Assembly: GCF_900089775.1 (NCBI RefSeq)
Contig: NZ_FLOB01000018.1
Span: 1-46,623, forward strand
Direction of reading: 5' to 3'
Origin: Marinomonas spartinae
GTDB taxonomy: Bacteria; Pseudomonadota; Gammaproteobacteria; Pseudomonadales; Marinomonadaceae
DNA: 46,623 nt
Positions 26,072 through 35,182 of this stretch are shown here, piece after piece. Numbering within the stretch: the first letter of the stretch is position 1; each line of letters starts with the position of its first letter. The notes below the pieces were generated by a model. It saw only the letters and a list, made by a program, of their open reading frames with translations, was not told where the DNA came from and did not search any database. Position numbers and translations under genes: made by a program.

Positions 26072-27961
26072 ATGAAATTACATAGAAAACTCATTCTAGC
26101 AAGTTGCTTAACGCTTATTTTAGCGGCTTGTACCCTATCTGCAATCTCAATTTTTTCAATGCAGTCGCAGCTTTTGAGCAATTTAGAAAGTACTATGAAT
26201 CGTTATGGTGTGAGTAGTGCGAGTCGGATAAGTAGCTGGTTAGATGATAGACATCAAGTGGTCGCCTCTATTAAAGAGGTAATCGAGAAACATCCTCATG
26301 ATGATGCGTATATCGTGCAAGCGCTTACTCAAGGTAAAGCGGCAGGAGACCTAATCAGTACGCTTTATGGCACTCGTGATGGTGATACGTATCGTGTGAA
26401 CGGTAAGAACACCAAAGCTGGGTATGACCCAAGAGTGAGAGATTGGTATAAATTAGGAGTGAATGCAAAAGGGCCAGCCGTTTCTGAGCCGTTTTTTGGT
26501 TCTTCTTCAAAGGTTTATATTTTTTCAATTGTTAATCAAGTGAAAATTGATGGAAAGTTCGCTGGTGTTGTGTCTGCGAATGTAGCTTTGACAGGCATAA
26601 ACGATGTGGTTTCTTCTTTAAAAGTGCCTGGAAAGGGAATAGCATTTATTGTTTCCAAAAGCGGCAGCATTATCTCTTATCCTGATGGTAGTATGAACAA
26701 TAAGCCGCTTAGTGAATTAAACTCGACGTTGACTTTGGACAATATTGACTCTAATGTCAAATCCAAAAAGTTGGACGAAGTTAGTTTAAATGGCACCGAC
26801 TATTTAATGTCGTCAGTAAAAATTGCTGGTACGAACTGGTCGTTAGTTTCCTTAGGAAATGAGAAGTTACTTAAAGCACCCGTTAAAAAACTTATCATTT
26901 ATCAATTAATTGCTGTCATTGTAATGGTGGTTCTTTCTATTATTGTTCTAACGATATTAATTCGATTCTTACTGACTGATCTATTGCGAGTATCCAATGC
27001 TTTAGAAGATATTGCCAAAGGGCAGGGTGATTTAACCGTTAAGATTGAAACTAAGAGTCGTGATGAAGTTGGTAAGTTGGCTTCTAATTTTAATGATTTT
27101 GTTAATAAGCTACGAGATATTATAAAAAGCATTGATGAGCTAAGCAGTGTTCTATCAGATCAATCTAATACGAGTGCAAAATCGGTAGAACTAAGTACTA
27201 AAAAACTTAATATACAGCAAAATGAGATTGTGTCTGTTGCCGCTGCGGTTGAGGAGATGACAGTCGCAACGCAAGAAATTGCGACCAATGCGGAGCAAAC
27301 AGCCCGTAATGTGAGTAAAACGGTTGATATTAGTAAAAGCGGTCAACAGTTGGCTAATGCGAGCTTGGAGTCCATTAACCAATTAGCTAAGGAAGTGGAT
27401 TTAGCGAGTACAGTCATTGGTGAGTTGAGTGAGCAAGGCGATAAAATTAATACTATTGTTTCAACAATCAGTGGCATTGCTGAACAGACCAACCTACTAG
27501 CACTCAACGCCGCTATTGAAGCGGCGCGTGCCGGCGAGCAAGGGCGAGGATTTGCGGTTGTGGCGGATGAAGTACGTGTGTTATCTCAACGTACTCATAC
27601 ATCGACCGACGAGATAAGTAGCATGATTGGTATGTTACAAACAACCACATCAAAAGCTGTGAATGTTATGAAACTTTGTCATACGCTTGCGAGTACGAGT
27701 GTGGATGACACGAAAAAATCAGGAGTTAACTTTGAGGAGATTGCTGAGGCTATAGGGCATGTAGATGGCATGATGATACAGATTGCCACCGCAGCAGAAG
27801 AGCAAACCAGTGTGACCGCTGAAATTGGAGTTAACACACAGGCGATACGGGATGTGTCATCGCAAATGCAAGCTGAGATGGATGAAGGGTTAAAGCAAGC
27901 TCATACCCTAAAAGTCTTGGCGGACTCGTTACGTGAGCAAGTAGAAAAATTCAAATTGTAA
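26072..27961 (+). CDS. Methyl-accepting chemotaxis protein with dCache-type sensor
   Basis: This is a transmembrane chemoreceptor of 629 residues. It has TM1 (about 7-29), a periplasmic dCache_1-like sensor (about 35-270, with the ligand-pocket region [10 protein letters not shown]), TM2 (about 276-300), HAMP (about 300-352) and a cytoplasmic signalling region (about 355-629). The signalling tip is the conserved [29 protein letters not shown] hairpin. It ends EKFKL, without the NWETF-type pentapeptide that tethers CheR/CheB. The Y/W/D pattern in the pocket fits amino-acid or amine ligands, which is only a guess. It is a single gene followed by a strong terminator; chemotaxis genes are not adjacent. 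Confidence 0.93.
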   Translation: MKLHRKLILASCLTLILAACTLSAISIFSMQSQLLSNLESTMNRYGVSSASRISSWLDDRHQVVASIKEVIEKHPHDDAYIVQALTQGKAAGDLISTLYGTRDGDTYRVNGKNTKAGYDPRVRDWYKLGVNAKGPAVSEPFFGSSSKVYIFSIVNQVKIDGKFAGVVSANVALTGINDVVSSLKVPGKGIAFIVSKSGSIISYPDGSMNNKPLSELNSTLTLDNIDSNVKSKKLDEVSLNGTDYLMSSVKIAGTNWSLVSLGNEKLLKAPVKKLIIYQLIAVIVMVVLSIIVLTILIRFLLTDLLRVSNALEDIAKGQGDLTVKIETKSRDEVGKLASNFNDFVNKLRDIIKSIDELSSVLSDQSNTSAKSVELSTKKLNIQQNEIVSVAAAVEEMTVATQEIATNAEQTARNVSKTVDISKSGQQLANASLESINQLAKEVDLASTVIGELSEQGDKINTIVSTISGIAEQTNLLALNAAIEAARAGEQGRGFAVVADEVRVLSQRTHTSTDEISSMIGMLQTTTSKAVNVMKLCHTLASTSVDDTKKSGVNFEEIAEAIGHVDGMMIQIATAAEEQTSVTAEIGVNTQAIRDVSSQMQAEMDEGLKQAHTLKVLADSLREQVEKFKL

Positions 27962-27983
27962 TTTTGTCATTTATTGATCAGTG

Positions 27984-28016
27984 AAAAAACGCAGTCAGTT
28001 TGGCTGCGTTTTTTTA
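27984..28016 (+). terminator. Rho-independent terminator after the chemoreceptor gene
   Basis: AAAAAACGCAG (27984-27994) pairs perfectly with CTGCGTTTTTT (28004-28014) and continues as a T run. Confidence 0.9.
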
Positions 28017-28068
28017 TTTATTCTTCCTTCTTTCTAGTCCATTCCTAAATAAAAAACCGTCGTGATAT

Positions 28069-28116
28069 TTTAGTAACTTTAGTAGTTTTTATTTCTTTAG
28101 TAACTTTAGTAACTTT
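28069..28116. repeat. Iterated TTTAGTAAC repeats upstream of the MFS gene
   Basis: TTTAGTAAC occurs at 28069, 28096 and 28105, with a variant (TTTAGTAGT) at 28078. The 16-mer TTTAGTAACTTTAGTA is present twice (28069-28084 and 28096-28111), 27 bases apart. The 9-base spacing and 27-base period look like iterated protein-binding sites. The surrounding 28017-28377 gap holds no gene; the MFS gene starts 260 bases downstream. Confidence 0.6.
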
Positions 28117-28377
28117 TGATAGGATTTAAATAAGTGAACCGCTATATAAAAATATTGGGGCTTTTATGTGCTTTTTGCCTCTATTGGTTGTTCAATGCGT
28201 CTAAACCCTGTTTAAAAAACGAAATTAATGACATAACTTTACACTTTATAAGCATTATTTATAAATAAAAAAGGCTTAGAGTAATATGTAAGTTTACGTT
28301 CTGTTACGTGATTAGTTGTGATGGAACGAGCTTAACTTAAAAATAATAAAATGTTTTTTTTTCGGGGGAAACCTATT

Positions 28378-29598
28378 ATGAGTAATTGGAGCTCGACACA
28401 GCGTCACGTGGCATTTGCCTCTTTTGCAAGTTGGTCACTTGATGCGTTTGACTTTTTTATTCTGGTATTCGTACTGAGTGATTTGGCGAAAAACTTCCAT
28501 AACTCCATTTCTGATGTTGCTGTTACGATAATGTTGACATTAGCCGTACGTCCAATTGGAGCGTTAATTTTTGGGCGTTTAGCAGAGAAGTTTGGGCGTC
28601 GACCTATTCTTATGTCAAATATTATTCTTTTTTCGGTGTTTGAGTTACTTTCTGCTTGGTCGCCTTCATTTGAAGCCTTTATGGCGTTCCGTATTTTATA
28701 CGGTATTGCCATGGGTGGAATTTGGGGTGTGGCATCGGCGCTGGCAATGGAGACGATTCCTAGTAAATCTCGTGGCTTTATGTCTGGCTTGTTCCAAGCG
28801 GGCTATCCAGCAGGTTATTTACTCGCATCCATCATCTTTGGCTTGTTCTATACTCATGTAGGTTGGCGAGGCATGTTTGTTATTGGTGCGCTGCCGATTC
28901 TGATGCTTCCCTATATTTACTTCAAAGTACCAGAGTCACCTGTTTGGTTAGCGAATCAGGTAGTAAAAGAGCGTGTTTCTATTATCGGTACCATTAAAGA
29001 TAATTGGCGTGTTTGTGGCTTTATGGTGTTGTTAATGACTTGCTTTAACTTCTTCAGCCACGGCTCTCAAGATTTATATCCAACTTTTTTGAAAGTGCAG
29101 CACGGTTTTGATGCTCATACCGTGAGTATCATTGCTATCTGTTATAACATTTCTGCGATTTTCGGTGGTATATTCTTTGGCTCTTTATCTGAACGTATTG
29201 GTCGTAAGAAAGCGATCATGATAGCGGCTTTGTTGGCATTGCCTGTGATTCCATTATGGGCTTTCTCTACCGGCTCTGTCTCCATTGGTATTGGTGCGTT
29301 CTTAATGCAGTTTATGGTTCAAGGGGCTTGGGGGGTCGTACCAACGTATCTTAATGAGTTGGTTCCAGCGAATGTCCGCGCTATTCTTCCAAGTTTTGTA
29401 TACCAGATGGGTAACTTGCTTGCTTCAGTTAATGCAACAATACAAACACACATTGCTTCAGCCCATGATGGTCACTACAGTTTGGCGATGGCTATTGTTG
29501 TGGGGACTGTTGCCTTATTGATTGCTATTCTGGTATCACGAGGTAAAGAAACACGAGGCGTGTCTATGACGGCGGATGGCGTTAAAGTATCGGCGTAA
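28378..29598 (+). CDS. MFS transporter, sialate/lactate (SHS)-type
   Basis: This is a 12-helix major facilitator of 406 residues. It carries the loop 2-3 motif GRLAEKFGRRPIL and its repeat GSLSERIGRKKAIM between helices 8 and 9. The first helix contains SLDAFDFFILVFVL, with the acidic pair typical of the sialate:H+ / lactate and aromatic-acid groups, and the sequence RILYGIAMGGIWGVASALAMETIP fits that group. A mono-carboxylate such as lactate is a reasonable guess for substrate; sugar acids are an alternative. The ATG at 28378 has CGGGGGAA upstream, better than an in-frame start 27 bases earlier. It is a single-gene unit. Confidence 0.88.
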   Translation: MSNWSSTQRHVAFASFASWSLDAFDFFILVFVLSDLAKNFHNSISDVAVTIMLTLAVRPIGALIFGRLAEKFGRRPILMSNIILFSVFELLSAWSPSFEAFMAFRILYGIAMGGIWGVASALAMETIPSKSRGFMSGLFQAGYPAGYLLASIIFGLFYTHVGWRGMFVIGALPILMLPYIYFKVPESPVWLANQVVKERVSIIGTIKDNWRVCGFMVLLMTCFNFFSHGSQDLYPTFLKVQHGFDAHTVSIIAICYNISAIFGGIFFGSLSERIGRKKAIMIAALLALPVIPLWAFSTGSVSIGIGAFLMQFMVQGAWGVVPTYLNELVPANVRAILPSFVYQMGNLLASVNATIQTHIASAHDGHYSLAMAIVVGTVALLIAILVSRGKETRGVSMTADGVKVSA

Positions 29599-29641
29599 CA
29601 GTAGATTAACTGAGAGGCCCCTTGATCAAACTTTGAGTAAG

Positions 29642-29680
29642 AAAAAGAGTAGTCGGATAACATCCGGCTACTCTTTTTTA
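29642..29680 (+). terminator. Rho-independent terminator after the MFS gene
   Basis: AAAAAGAGTAGTCGGAT (29642-29658) pairs, with one G-T, with ATCCGGCTACTCTTTTT (about 29662-29678) around a 3-nt loop, ending in T residues. Confidence 0.92.
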
Positions 29681-29725
29681 TGGTCTTAGTTTTTGTTGTA
29701 TGACTCTCTTTTTATCACTTTTCGC

Positions 29726-29989
29726 TTATTTCAGTTGGCAAATCGCATCGGTTTGAATGGTTAGGGTCGATTGATAAGCGCATGCGTAGGTTTTATCTTT
29801 AATGGAGGCTGTAAAGCGTACCGTCTTATCGTCAGTTTCTTTATTGCTAATAACGATATTTTCTGGGTTAACCCCTAGAGAATAAGCGGCTTTTTGTTGC
29901 AGCGTTTGCTCTGTTGTCAATTTATTTTTAAGCGCGGCACAGGCGGTTAACTGTGTGATGGCGATGACAAGCAAGATATACTTTTTCAT
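29726..29989 (-). CDS. Small lipoprotein of unknown function
   Basis: This 87-residue protein starts MKKYILLVIAITQLTACAAL. It has a clear lipoprotein signal with the lipobox LTAC, so the cysteine at 18 should be lipidated and the protein anchored in the outer membrane (the residue after Cys is Ala, not Asp). The rest has two further cysteines (YACAYQ and ICQLK), probably a disulfide, and a NPENIVISN-type strand region. AAGGAGATCAA precedes the ATG at 29989; the frame extends 8 residues upstream without need. No known family is recognised. Confidence 0.8.
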   Translation of the reverse strand: MKKYILLVIAITQLTACAALKNKLTTEQTLQQKAAYSLGVNPENIVISNKETDDKTVRFTASIKDKTYACAYQSTLTIQTDAICQLK

Positions 29990-30060
29990 TTGATCTCCTT
30001 TTTCAGTACCCATAGTCAGACGAGTTGAACGTTACTTGATGCTGCTTTAACAGTCAGTAG

Positions 30061-30834
30061 TTATTCAATCTCTTTCTTGTGTTGGTCTTTCTTTTTTTCT
30101 GGATGATTGTTGGCTTCTGTTAATCCCGCTTCACGTTGTACTGCTGCAAGTATGCCTCGTAAAATGCCAAGTTCTTGCTTTTCTGGTCGGGAGCGATTGA
30201 AAAAGCGATGCAGTTTATCGAGCACTTTCCCTGGATGGTTACGAATGATGAAGTTGATGCCGTACAAGGTCTCTTCAAGGTGTTCGTAGAATCGTTCCAT
30301 ATCTTGTTTAAGGGGGTATTCACCCACGTCAGTCTTGTGAGTGGATTTATCTTGGTTTGCCATCCAGATCTCATAAGAGACAATTTGTACTGCTTGAGAA
30401 ATATTTAACACAGGGTATTCATCGTTAGCATCTATGTACACTTGTCGGTGGCACTGAGCAATTTCTTCATTTAATAAGCCCGTTGTTTCTCGTCCAAAGA
30501 CAATGGCAACTTGGTGTTCTTTTGCTTCAGGAATAACGGTTTGAGCACATTCGCGCGCATTCATGATGGGCAGTTGGAAAGTGCGATGTCGTGCACTTGT
30601 TCCTATAACCAAACTGCAGTCATGGATAGCCTCTTCGAGTGTATTGACGATGGTGGCGCTCTCTAATAGATCAACCGCACCGGCCGCACGACTGGTAGCT
30701 TCTTCTGAAGGGTAGTCATTGGGGTCTACTAAATATAGATTGGTTAATCCCATGTTTTTCATGGCGCGGGCGATGGCTCCAACATTTCCAGGGTGAAATG
30801 TGTTGATTAGGACAATACGGATATTACTCAGCAT
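30061..30834 (-). CDS. trmJ: tRNA (cytidine/uridine-2'-O)-methyltransferase TrmJ
   Basis: This SPOUT-class enzyme methylates the 2'-OH of nucleotide 32 in the tRNA anticodon loop. The 257-residue form starts MLSNIRIVLINTFHPGNVGAIARAMKNMG. The trefoil-knot motifs follow: VDPNDYP, IVFGRETTGLLNEEI (motif 2) and PVLNISQAVQIVSYEIW (motif 3). A C-terminal helical extension (about 165-257) is the TrmJ-specific dimer/tRNA part. I used the ATG at 30834 because the upstream in-frame extension would overlap the J-domain gene and adds no conserved residues. In many gammaproteobacteria trmJ precedes iscR; here it follows the J-domain gene instead. Confidence 0.92.
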   Translation of the reverse strand: MLSNIRIVLINTFHPGNVGAIARAMKNMGLTNLYLVDPNDYPSEEATSRAAGAVDLLESATIVNTLEEAIHDCSLVIGTSARHRTFQLPIMNARECAQTVIPEAKEHQVAIVFGRETTGLLNEEIAQCHRQVYIDANDEYPVLNISQAVQIVSYEIWMANQDKSTHKTDVGEYPLKQDMERFYEHLEETLYGINFIIRNHPGKVLDKLHRFFNRSRPEKQELGILRGILAAVQREAGLTEANNHPEKKKDQHKKEIE

Positions 30835-30871
30835 GGCGTTAGAAATACTCGGTGTTAGGGTCGTCTTGGCG

Positions 30872-32248
30872 TTAAGGATTAAGCGTGAGCGATTGCTCTG
30901 TGCTGGCAAATTTCACGTTGTCTAAGACGACTTTATGTGTGTCATTAAATAGGAATTTTTTGCAGGCGTTATGATACAGGGAACCTGTCTCTAACACCAA
31001 TCGATAGCGTCCTTGAGGAATGAAGTTCGCGGCAAAGGGCTGCTTGGCTTCGAGAAAGATAGAAAAAGGTTTACGGCCGTCATAGGATTGGAAGGTTAAA
31101 ATACTTTGTTCTGGAAGATGGTTTAGGATACGAAGTCGGCTAGAACCATCGGCTTTTCCGATGACTTCACCCTGACTTGGGGCGGCGCCTGGATAGCCAA
31201 CACAGCCTGTAGCAACGGCATGTTGAATGGTGCCAAAGCCAACATCTTTTGCTTGTATCCATCCACTGACATTATTGTAGCGTACTGTTAGCCATGTACC
31301 TTGCTGCTTGATACTTTGAACATCAGCATAGGCTGGTAGCTGTTGAATCGTTCTCGTGTTTTTATCGGGTTCAGAATATAAGTTCGTTGGGGTGAGGGTA
31401 TAGGCATCACCAACACGATACTGTGGATACAGTCCCGGAATATAAGTGGCCACTTTTTCTTGCTGTGTTGATCTTTGATGTTCCTGCCAAAATAATGTGG
31501 CGTAGATTCCTGAAGCAAAACAAACGATATAGGTCGCGGCTCTGAATGCGGCTTTGGCAGCATAAAGTCGAACGGGTTTAGCTCTACTAGAGCGATTTGC
31601 TTGAAAGCTTGATTCATCCATTGTGGTTGGATCATCGTCAAACATGTAGTAGGGCGGAATGTCGCCTGTTTGTTCTGCTGAACCTGAATGTGCTTGATAA
31701 GTTTGCGATGAATACTGACTGTCTGAATATTTGCGCTGATTATATTCAGTTGAATAAGAAGAGGGTGATTCATCACTTGTATAGCCTTGCGAAGTAAAGC
31801 CTTTTGAAGCTTTAAACGCTTCTTCATACATAGCTTTAACACGTTTTTCATTAAGGGTGTTACGTGCGGCCTTAATGGCCTCTTCTCGGGCTTTCTCCTG
31901 TTGAGCACTATTACGCTTCATTTGCTCATAGGCTTTTTGTCGTTCTTTTACGTAGGCTTCTTGCTCTTTATCTGTGGCTTTTGAATGAGAGTAATAACGG
32001 TTTTTTGCCGTGCTGTTTTCTTGGTGGAATTGATAGGGTTTCCATTCTCCTCCTTGAGAGCCTTGCTTTATGGCCTGCAAGACATTCTCATAGGCCGCTT
32101 GTAGGCGCTGGAAATGTTCAGTGGTATCTGTATGTGGGTTTTTATCTGGATGATAGCGTCGTGCCAGACGACGAAAGGCCGCCTTCGCCTCTTGTTCATT
32201 AGCGTGGGTGGGAATTTCCAATAATAGGTAATCGTCTATTAGGCTCAT
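30872..32248 (-). CDS. Membrane-anchored J-domain protein with SH3-like domain
   Basis: The 458-residue protein begins with a J domain (about 4-65) containing the HPD tripeptide (33-35) needed to stimulate an Hsp70. A long Gln/Lys/Ser-rich, coiled-coil-like region follows (about 85-200), then one hydrophobic segment near 233-252 (YIVCFASGIYATLFW), then a bacterial SH3-type domain (about 275-336, with LYSEPDKNTRTIQQLP and TWLTVRYNNVSGWIQ), and a C-terminal beta-rich domain with paired cysteines (about 345-455). The predicted topology puts the J domain in the cytoplasm and SH3 in the periplasm. AGGG lies 4 bases before the ATG. Its Hsp70 partner is not evident; it is upstream of trmJ on the same strand. 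Confidence 0.82.
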   Translation of the reverse strand: MSLIDDYLLLEIPTHANEQEAKAAFRRLARRYHPDKNPHTDTTEHFQRLQAAYENVLQAIKQGSQGGEWKPYQFHQENSTAKNRYYSHSKATDKEQEAYVKERQKAYEQMKRNSAQQEKAREEAIKAARNTLNEKRVKAMYEEAFKASKGFTSQGYTSDESPSSYSTEYNQRKYSDSQYSSQTYQAHSGSAEQTGDIPPYYMFDDDPTTMDESSFQANRSSRAKPVRLYAAKAAFRAATYIVCFASGIYATLFWQEHQRSTQQEKVATYIPGLYPQYRVGDAYTLTPTNLYSEPDKNTRTIQQLPAYADVQSIKQQGTWLTVRYNNVSGWIQAKDVGFGTIQHAVATGCVGYPGAAPSQGEVIGKADGSSRLRILNHLPEQSILTFQSYDGRKPFSIFLEAKQPFAANFIPQGRYRLVLETGSLYHNACKKFLFNDTHKVVLDNVKFASTEQSLTLNP

Positions 32249-32423
32249 GCTACCCTGATAAAAAAATACTCTTATAAAAGAGCATTATGCATGATTTAGC
32301 GGCGCTGACAAAGGTAGATGTTTCCCAATTAGTCGAGCTCAAGTGCAACTTTTCTTGCAATCCTGTCAGCTTTCTTAAAAGATAGGCGGCATTTGTAATG
32401 TATCGACTCAGTTTAGGAATGTT

Positions 32424-32915
32424 ATGAGCAACAAACTTACCCATCTGGATAATCAAGGCCATGCTCACATGGTAGATGTGTCAGATAAAGACATGACCAA
32501 ACGTACGGCAAGAGCACAAGCGATTATCGAGATGAAAGCGGATACCTTGGTTAAGATTATCGAAGGGGGGTTGCCAAAAGGGGATGTATTGGCTACGGCT
32601 CGTATTGCCGGCATTCAAGCGGCTAAGAAAACCTCAGACTTGATCCCTTTATGTCATCCACTGATGTTAACCAAAGTAAGCGTTGATATAACGGTTTTGA
32701 GCGAAACACAAATTCAAGTGCTGTGTTCTTGCTCTTTAAAAGGCAAAACAGGGGTAGAAATGGAAGCGTTGACGGGAGCCAGTGTGGCTGCGCTGACTCT
32801 TTACGATATGTGTAAGGCGGTCGATAAAGGTATGGTGATTAAAAATGTCTCATTGCTGGAAAAACAAGGCGGCAAAAGTGGTGACTGGTTAGCGACAGAA
32901 TACAAAACGGACTGA
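32424..32915 (+). CDS. moaC: Cyclic pyranopterin monophosphate synthase MoaC
   Basis: Together with MoaA this enzyme makes cyclic pyranopterin monophosphate, the first intermediate of molybdenum cofactor. The 163-residue protein shows [13 protein letters not shown] (about 72-84), the active-site region [31 protein letters not shown] (about 111-141) and KSGDW near the end, all diagnostic. RBS AGGA is 6 bases before the ATG. It is the first gene of moaC-moaD-moaE; moaA is not in this window. Confidence 0.96.
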   Translation: MSNKLTHLDNQGHAHMVDVSDKDMTKRTARAQAIIEMKADTLVKIIEGGLPKGDVLATARIAGIQAAKKTSDLIPLCHPLMLTKVSVDITVLSETQIQVLCSCSLKGKTGVEMEALTGASVAALTLYDMCKAVDKGMVIKNVSLLEKQGGKSGDWLATEYKTD

Positions 32916-32928
32916 TAGGGTGGTGTCT

Positions 32929-33183
32929 ATGAATGAATTAAATGTGGTTTTCTTTGCATCTCTTAAAGAGACCCTTGGCATTGAACAGTACGTCTTTGCA
33001 GGGCATTTGCCGATGACCGTTAAAGAACTCAAAATGCAATTAGCTAAGCTTCTGAAAAACGGTGATGCATTGTTAGATAAAGGTATTCAATCATCCATTG
33101 ATTTCGAATTTGCTAGGGATGGAAACATAGTGAATGAAGGTGCTAAAGAAGTGGCTTTTTTTCCACCCGTTACAGGTGGCTAA
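32929..33183 (+). CDS. moaD: Molybdopterin synthase sulfur carrier subunit MoaD
   Basis: This small ubiquitin-fold sulfur carrier has a C-terminal Gly-Gly (PPVTGG) that is adenylated and then thiocarboxylated to supply sulfur to molybdopterin. The length is 84 residues, as usual. I chose the ATG at 32929 with AGGG at 32917-32920; an upstream GTG at 32920 would overlap that site. It is 13 bases after moaC and one base before moaE. Confidence 0.93.
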   Translation: MNELNVVFFASLKETLGIEQYVFAGHLPMTVKELKMQLAKLLKNGDALLDKGIQSSIDFEFARDGNIVNEGAKEVAFFPPVTGG

Positions 33184-33184
33184 G

Positions 33185-33631
33185 ATGATTAAAGTTCAAC
33201 AGGAAGAGTTCGATGTTCAGGCACTCTACGATGATTTAGTGGTGAATAGCAACACCGGTGCTGTTGCGATGTTTGTTGGCTTAGTGCGCCACTTCTCATC
33301 CTTACCATCCCAAGACTGTACCTTTGAGTTAGAGCATTATCCAGGCATGACGGAGCATAATTTACAGACGATTGTCGAGGATGCTTGTTCGCGTTGGTCG
33401 TTAAATGCTGTGACAGTCGTGCATCGTGTTGGCAAGCTAGCCGTGCAAGATAAAATCGTCTTTGTTGGGGTGAGTGCGTCCCATCGGGCTGAAGCCTTTC
33501 AGGCCTGTGACTTTATTATGGATTATCTCAAAAGTCGGGCCGCATTTTGGAAGAAAGAGACCCAAGGTAATGAAAGTAAGTGGGTTGATGCCAAGGAACA
33601 AGACGAAGAAAGCCTATCCCGTTGGGAGTAA
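33185..33631 (+). CDS. moaE: Molybdopterin synthase catalytic subunit MoaE
   Basis: This is the large subunit of molybdopterin synthase, which inserts dithiolene sulfurs using MoaD thiocarboxylate. The 148-residue protein shows GAVAMFVGLVR (about 24-34), LEHYPGMTEH (about 49-58), VVHRVGKLAVQDKIVFVGVSASHR (about 76-99) and the catalytic-lysine segment RAAFWKKE (about 117-124). The ATG at 33185 follows the moaD stop directly; the longer frame into moaD is a shadow. The stop codon lies inside a hairpin. Confidence 0.95.
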   Translation: MIKVQQEEFDVQALYDDLVVNSNTGAVAMFVGLVRHFSSLPSQDCTFELEHYPGMTEHNLQTIVEDACSRWSLNAVTVVHRVGKLAVQDKIVFVGVSASHRAEAFQACDFIMDYLKSRAAFWKKETQGNESKWVDAKEQDEESLSRWE

Positions 33632-33640
33632 GGCTTTCTT
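33606..33640. terminator. Hairpin overlapping the moaE stop codon
   Basis: AAGAAAGCCT (33606-33615) pairs perfectly with AGGCTTTCTT (33631-33640), and an inner TCCC/GGGA pair extends the stem. The TAA of moaE (33629-33631) is in the structure. The U tract is short, but this is the only terminator-like element between the convergent moaE and recombinase genes, 26 bases apart. Confidence 0.65.
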
Positions 33641-33657
33641 GAGAAGAAGGTTGGTGC

Positions 33658-34905
33658 TTAGTGTGGTCGTAATGTTTTTTTGCGCCCACTGGCATGGCGC
33701 TCACGGTATTCGGTGTCAATGTAGCGGTCAGTCGTCGCCATACTAGCATGCCCAGCATCCTCGCGAACATGCTCTTTCGGTCGAGTTTTGACATCTTCTG
33801 AGATGCCTGTATGGCGAAGCCAGTGAACGGTTGCAACGCGTAAATCTTCCGCATCGGCCTTCATGCCATCGTCACACATGCGCTGATAAGTCGTATCAAA
33901 ACAAAACTGTACGATATTGCGAATTTGTCGTGAACTGGTCATGGGGCCTTGGCCGCGATTTTTCGGAATTAATGGGGTGTTTTCCGCAACGGTTGGTAGT
34001 GGGGGGAGATCGCGGAATTGGCGATATCGGGCAAGGGCGCGCAGCATATCGTCAGAGACCGCAATGAGTCGCTCTTTATTACCTTTTGACAGCACTTTAA
34101 ACCACCAATGACCATCTGCGTCTTTGGTAAAATCTCCCATCACGGGGGCGGATCGCTCATCGGCTACCAGTTCAGAAATACGTAAGTACATCCCCAGTAG
34201 TGCGTTCATAATGAAAAGTGTGCGCTCATGGGTTGCAGGATCTTCTTCCGCTAACATTTCTGCGGTTTCAATCACATAATCCCATTGTAAATTAGAAATG
34301 CGTCTTACTTGCCGTCTTGTCACTTCTTTTTTGACGAACTTACTTTTTTGGCGGATCAGAGCCACGGGGTTCTGATGTACTGCCTCTTCTTGCATCAAAA
34401 AGCCGTAATAGGATGACAAGATGGAAAAGGTTGCCCGAATGGCAGCTTGCGATAGGGAATATTTTTTGGCAACGGGAACATCGCCATTACTGAACTCTAA
34501 TTTGCTGATATGACTGACAAAAGGTCGCCACTCTTTATTTGGGACACGACGTCCCATGTGTTGTTTAAAGCGAGCTACATTTTTAATGCCTATCCAGCTT
34601 TCCGGTGGCGTGATGCAAAAATGGATAAAGGCTTCAATTTGATCTCGCCGTAACTGGGTTGTTGGGGTGGATTGTGTGTGCCAAGACCACAGGAGTAAAC
34701 GCTCGACTTCTCGTCGATATGAATTATATGTGGCCTGAGAGCCGTTGTAGCTGTAGATAAAGCATAGGGCCAGCTGTAGGTCGCGTTTGTAATCTGGGTC
34801 GTTTAAAAATGGTACATTGTCCTTTAGCTCAGTGACGATGTGCTCAAACTGAGTAAATGGGTTCGACAGATGTTCTAGATTGTCAATTAGGGCAAACGGA
34901 GTCAT
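33658..34905 (-). CDS. Tyrosine recombinase / phage-type integrase
   Basis: This site-specific recombinase has 415 residues: an N-terminal SAM-like core-binding domain (about 45-190) and the catalytic domain (about 205-400). Catalytic residues are in place: R242 in YLRISEL, K about 273 in KGNKERL, H361 and R364 in HWLRHTG, H386 in GHASMATTDRY, and nucleophile Y395. It is therefore probably active. It has no neighbouring excisionase, phage gene, tRNA or visible attachment-site repeats, and it is flanked by housekeeping genes, which argues for a resident, possibly domesticated, recombinase. It converges with moaE. Confidence 0.88.
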   Translation of the reverse strand: MTPFALIDNLEHLSNPFTQFEHIVTELKDNVPFLNDPDYKRDLQLALCFIYSYNGSQATYNSYRREVERLLLWSWHTQSTPTTQLRRDQIEAFIHFCITPPESWIGIKNVARFKQHMGRRVPNKEWRPFVSHISKLEFSNGDVPVAKKYSLSQAAIRATFSILSSYYGFLMQEEAVHQNPVALIRQKSKFVKKEVTRRQVRRISNLQWDYVIETAEMLAEEDPATHERTLFIMNALLGMYLRISELVADERSAPVMGDFTKDADGHWWFKVLSKGNKERLIAVSDDMLRALARYRQFRDLPPLPTVAENTPLIPKNRGQGPMTSSRQIRNIVQFCFDTTYQRMCDDGMKADAEDLRVATVHWLRHTGISEDVKTRPKEHVREDAGHASMATTDRYIDTEYRERHASGRKKTLRPH

Positions 34906-35182
34906 GGTTTTTCTGTGTATAAGGGTTTATCTGATCATATCAAAAAAATCGCTCTGAAAAACGATTGTTTTTCGGCTCTGTATGCCTTACAAGGGTGAAA
35001 AGTATTGTTTTAATTTATAAAAGACTCAAACAGAGTGTTCCTATTTTTCTTAGATTCTGATGGGAACTTGTAAAAAGGTCGAGTGTTTCTTTGTTTTATC
35101 TATGTTCAATCTTTTTCCTTTATCTTTTAATGCTATAGGATCTATTTGTATCTTCATTTAAGGACTGTACAAAATAAATACG
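34906..35182. other. AT-rich intergenic region upstream of the recombinase gene
   Basis: This is the first part of a 478-bp gap. A small inverted repeat, GAAAAAC (34956-34962) / GTTTTTC (34967-34973), lies 50 bases upstream of the recombinase start and could be an operator. No gene, tRNA or attachment-site repeat is seen here. Confidence 0.4.

Noticed and set aside
30835..30909. Upstream extension of trmJ into the J-domain gene
   Set aside because: TrmJ family members begin near MLSNIRIVL; the extension adds no conserved sequence.
33134..33184. Longer moaE start inside moaD
   Set aside because: The ATG at 33185 directly follows moaD and gives the usual MoaE N-terminus.
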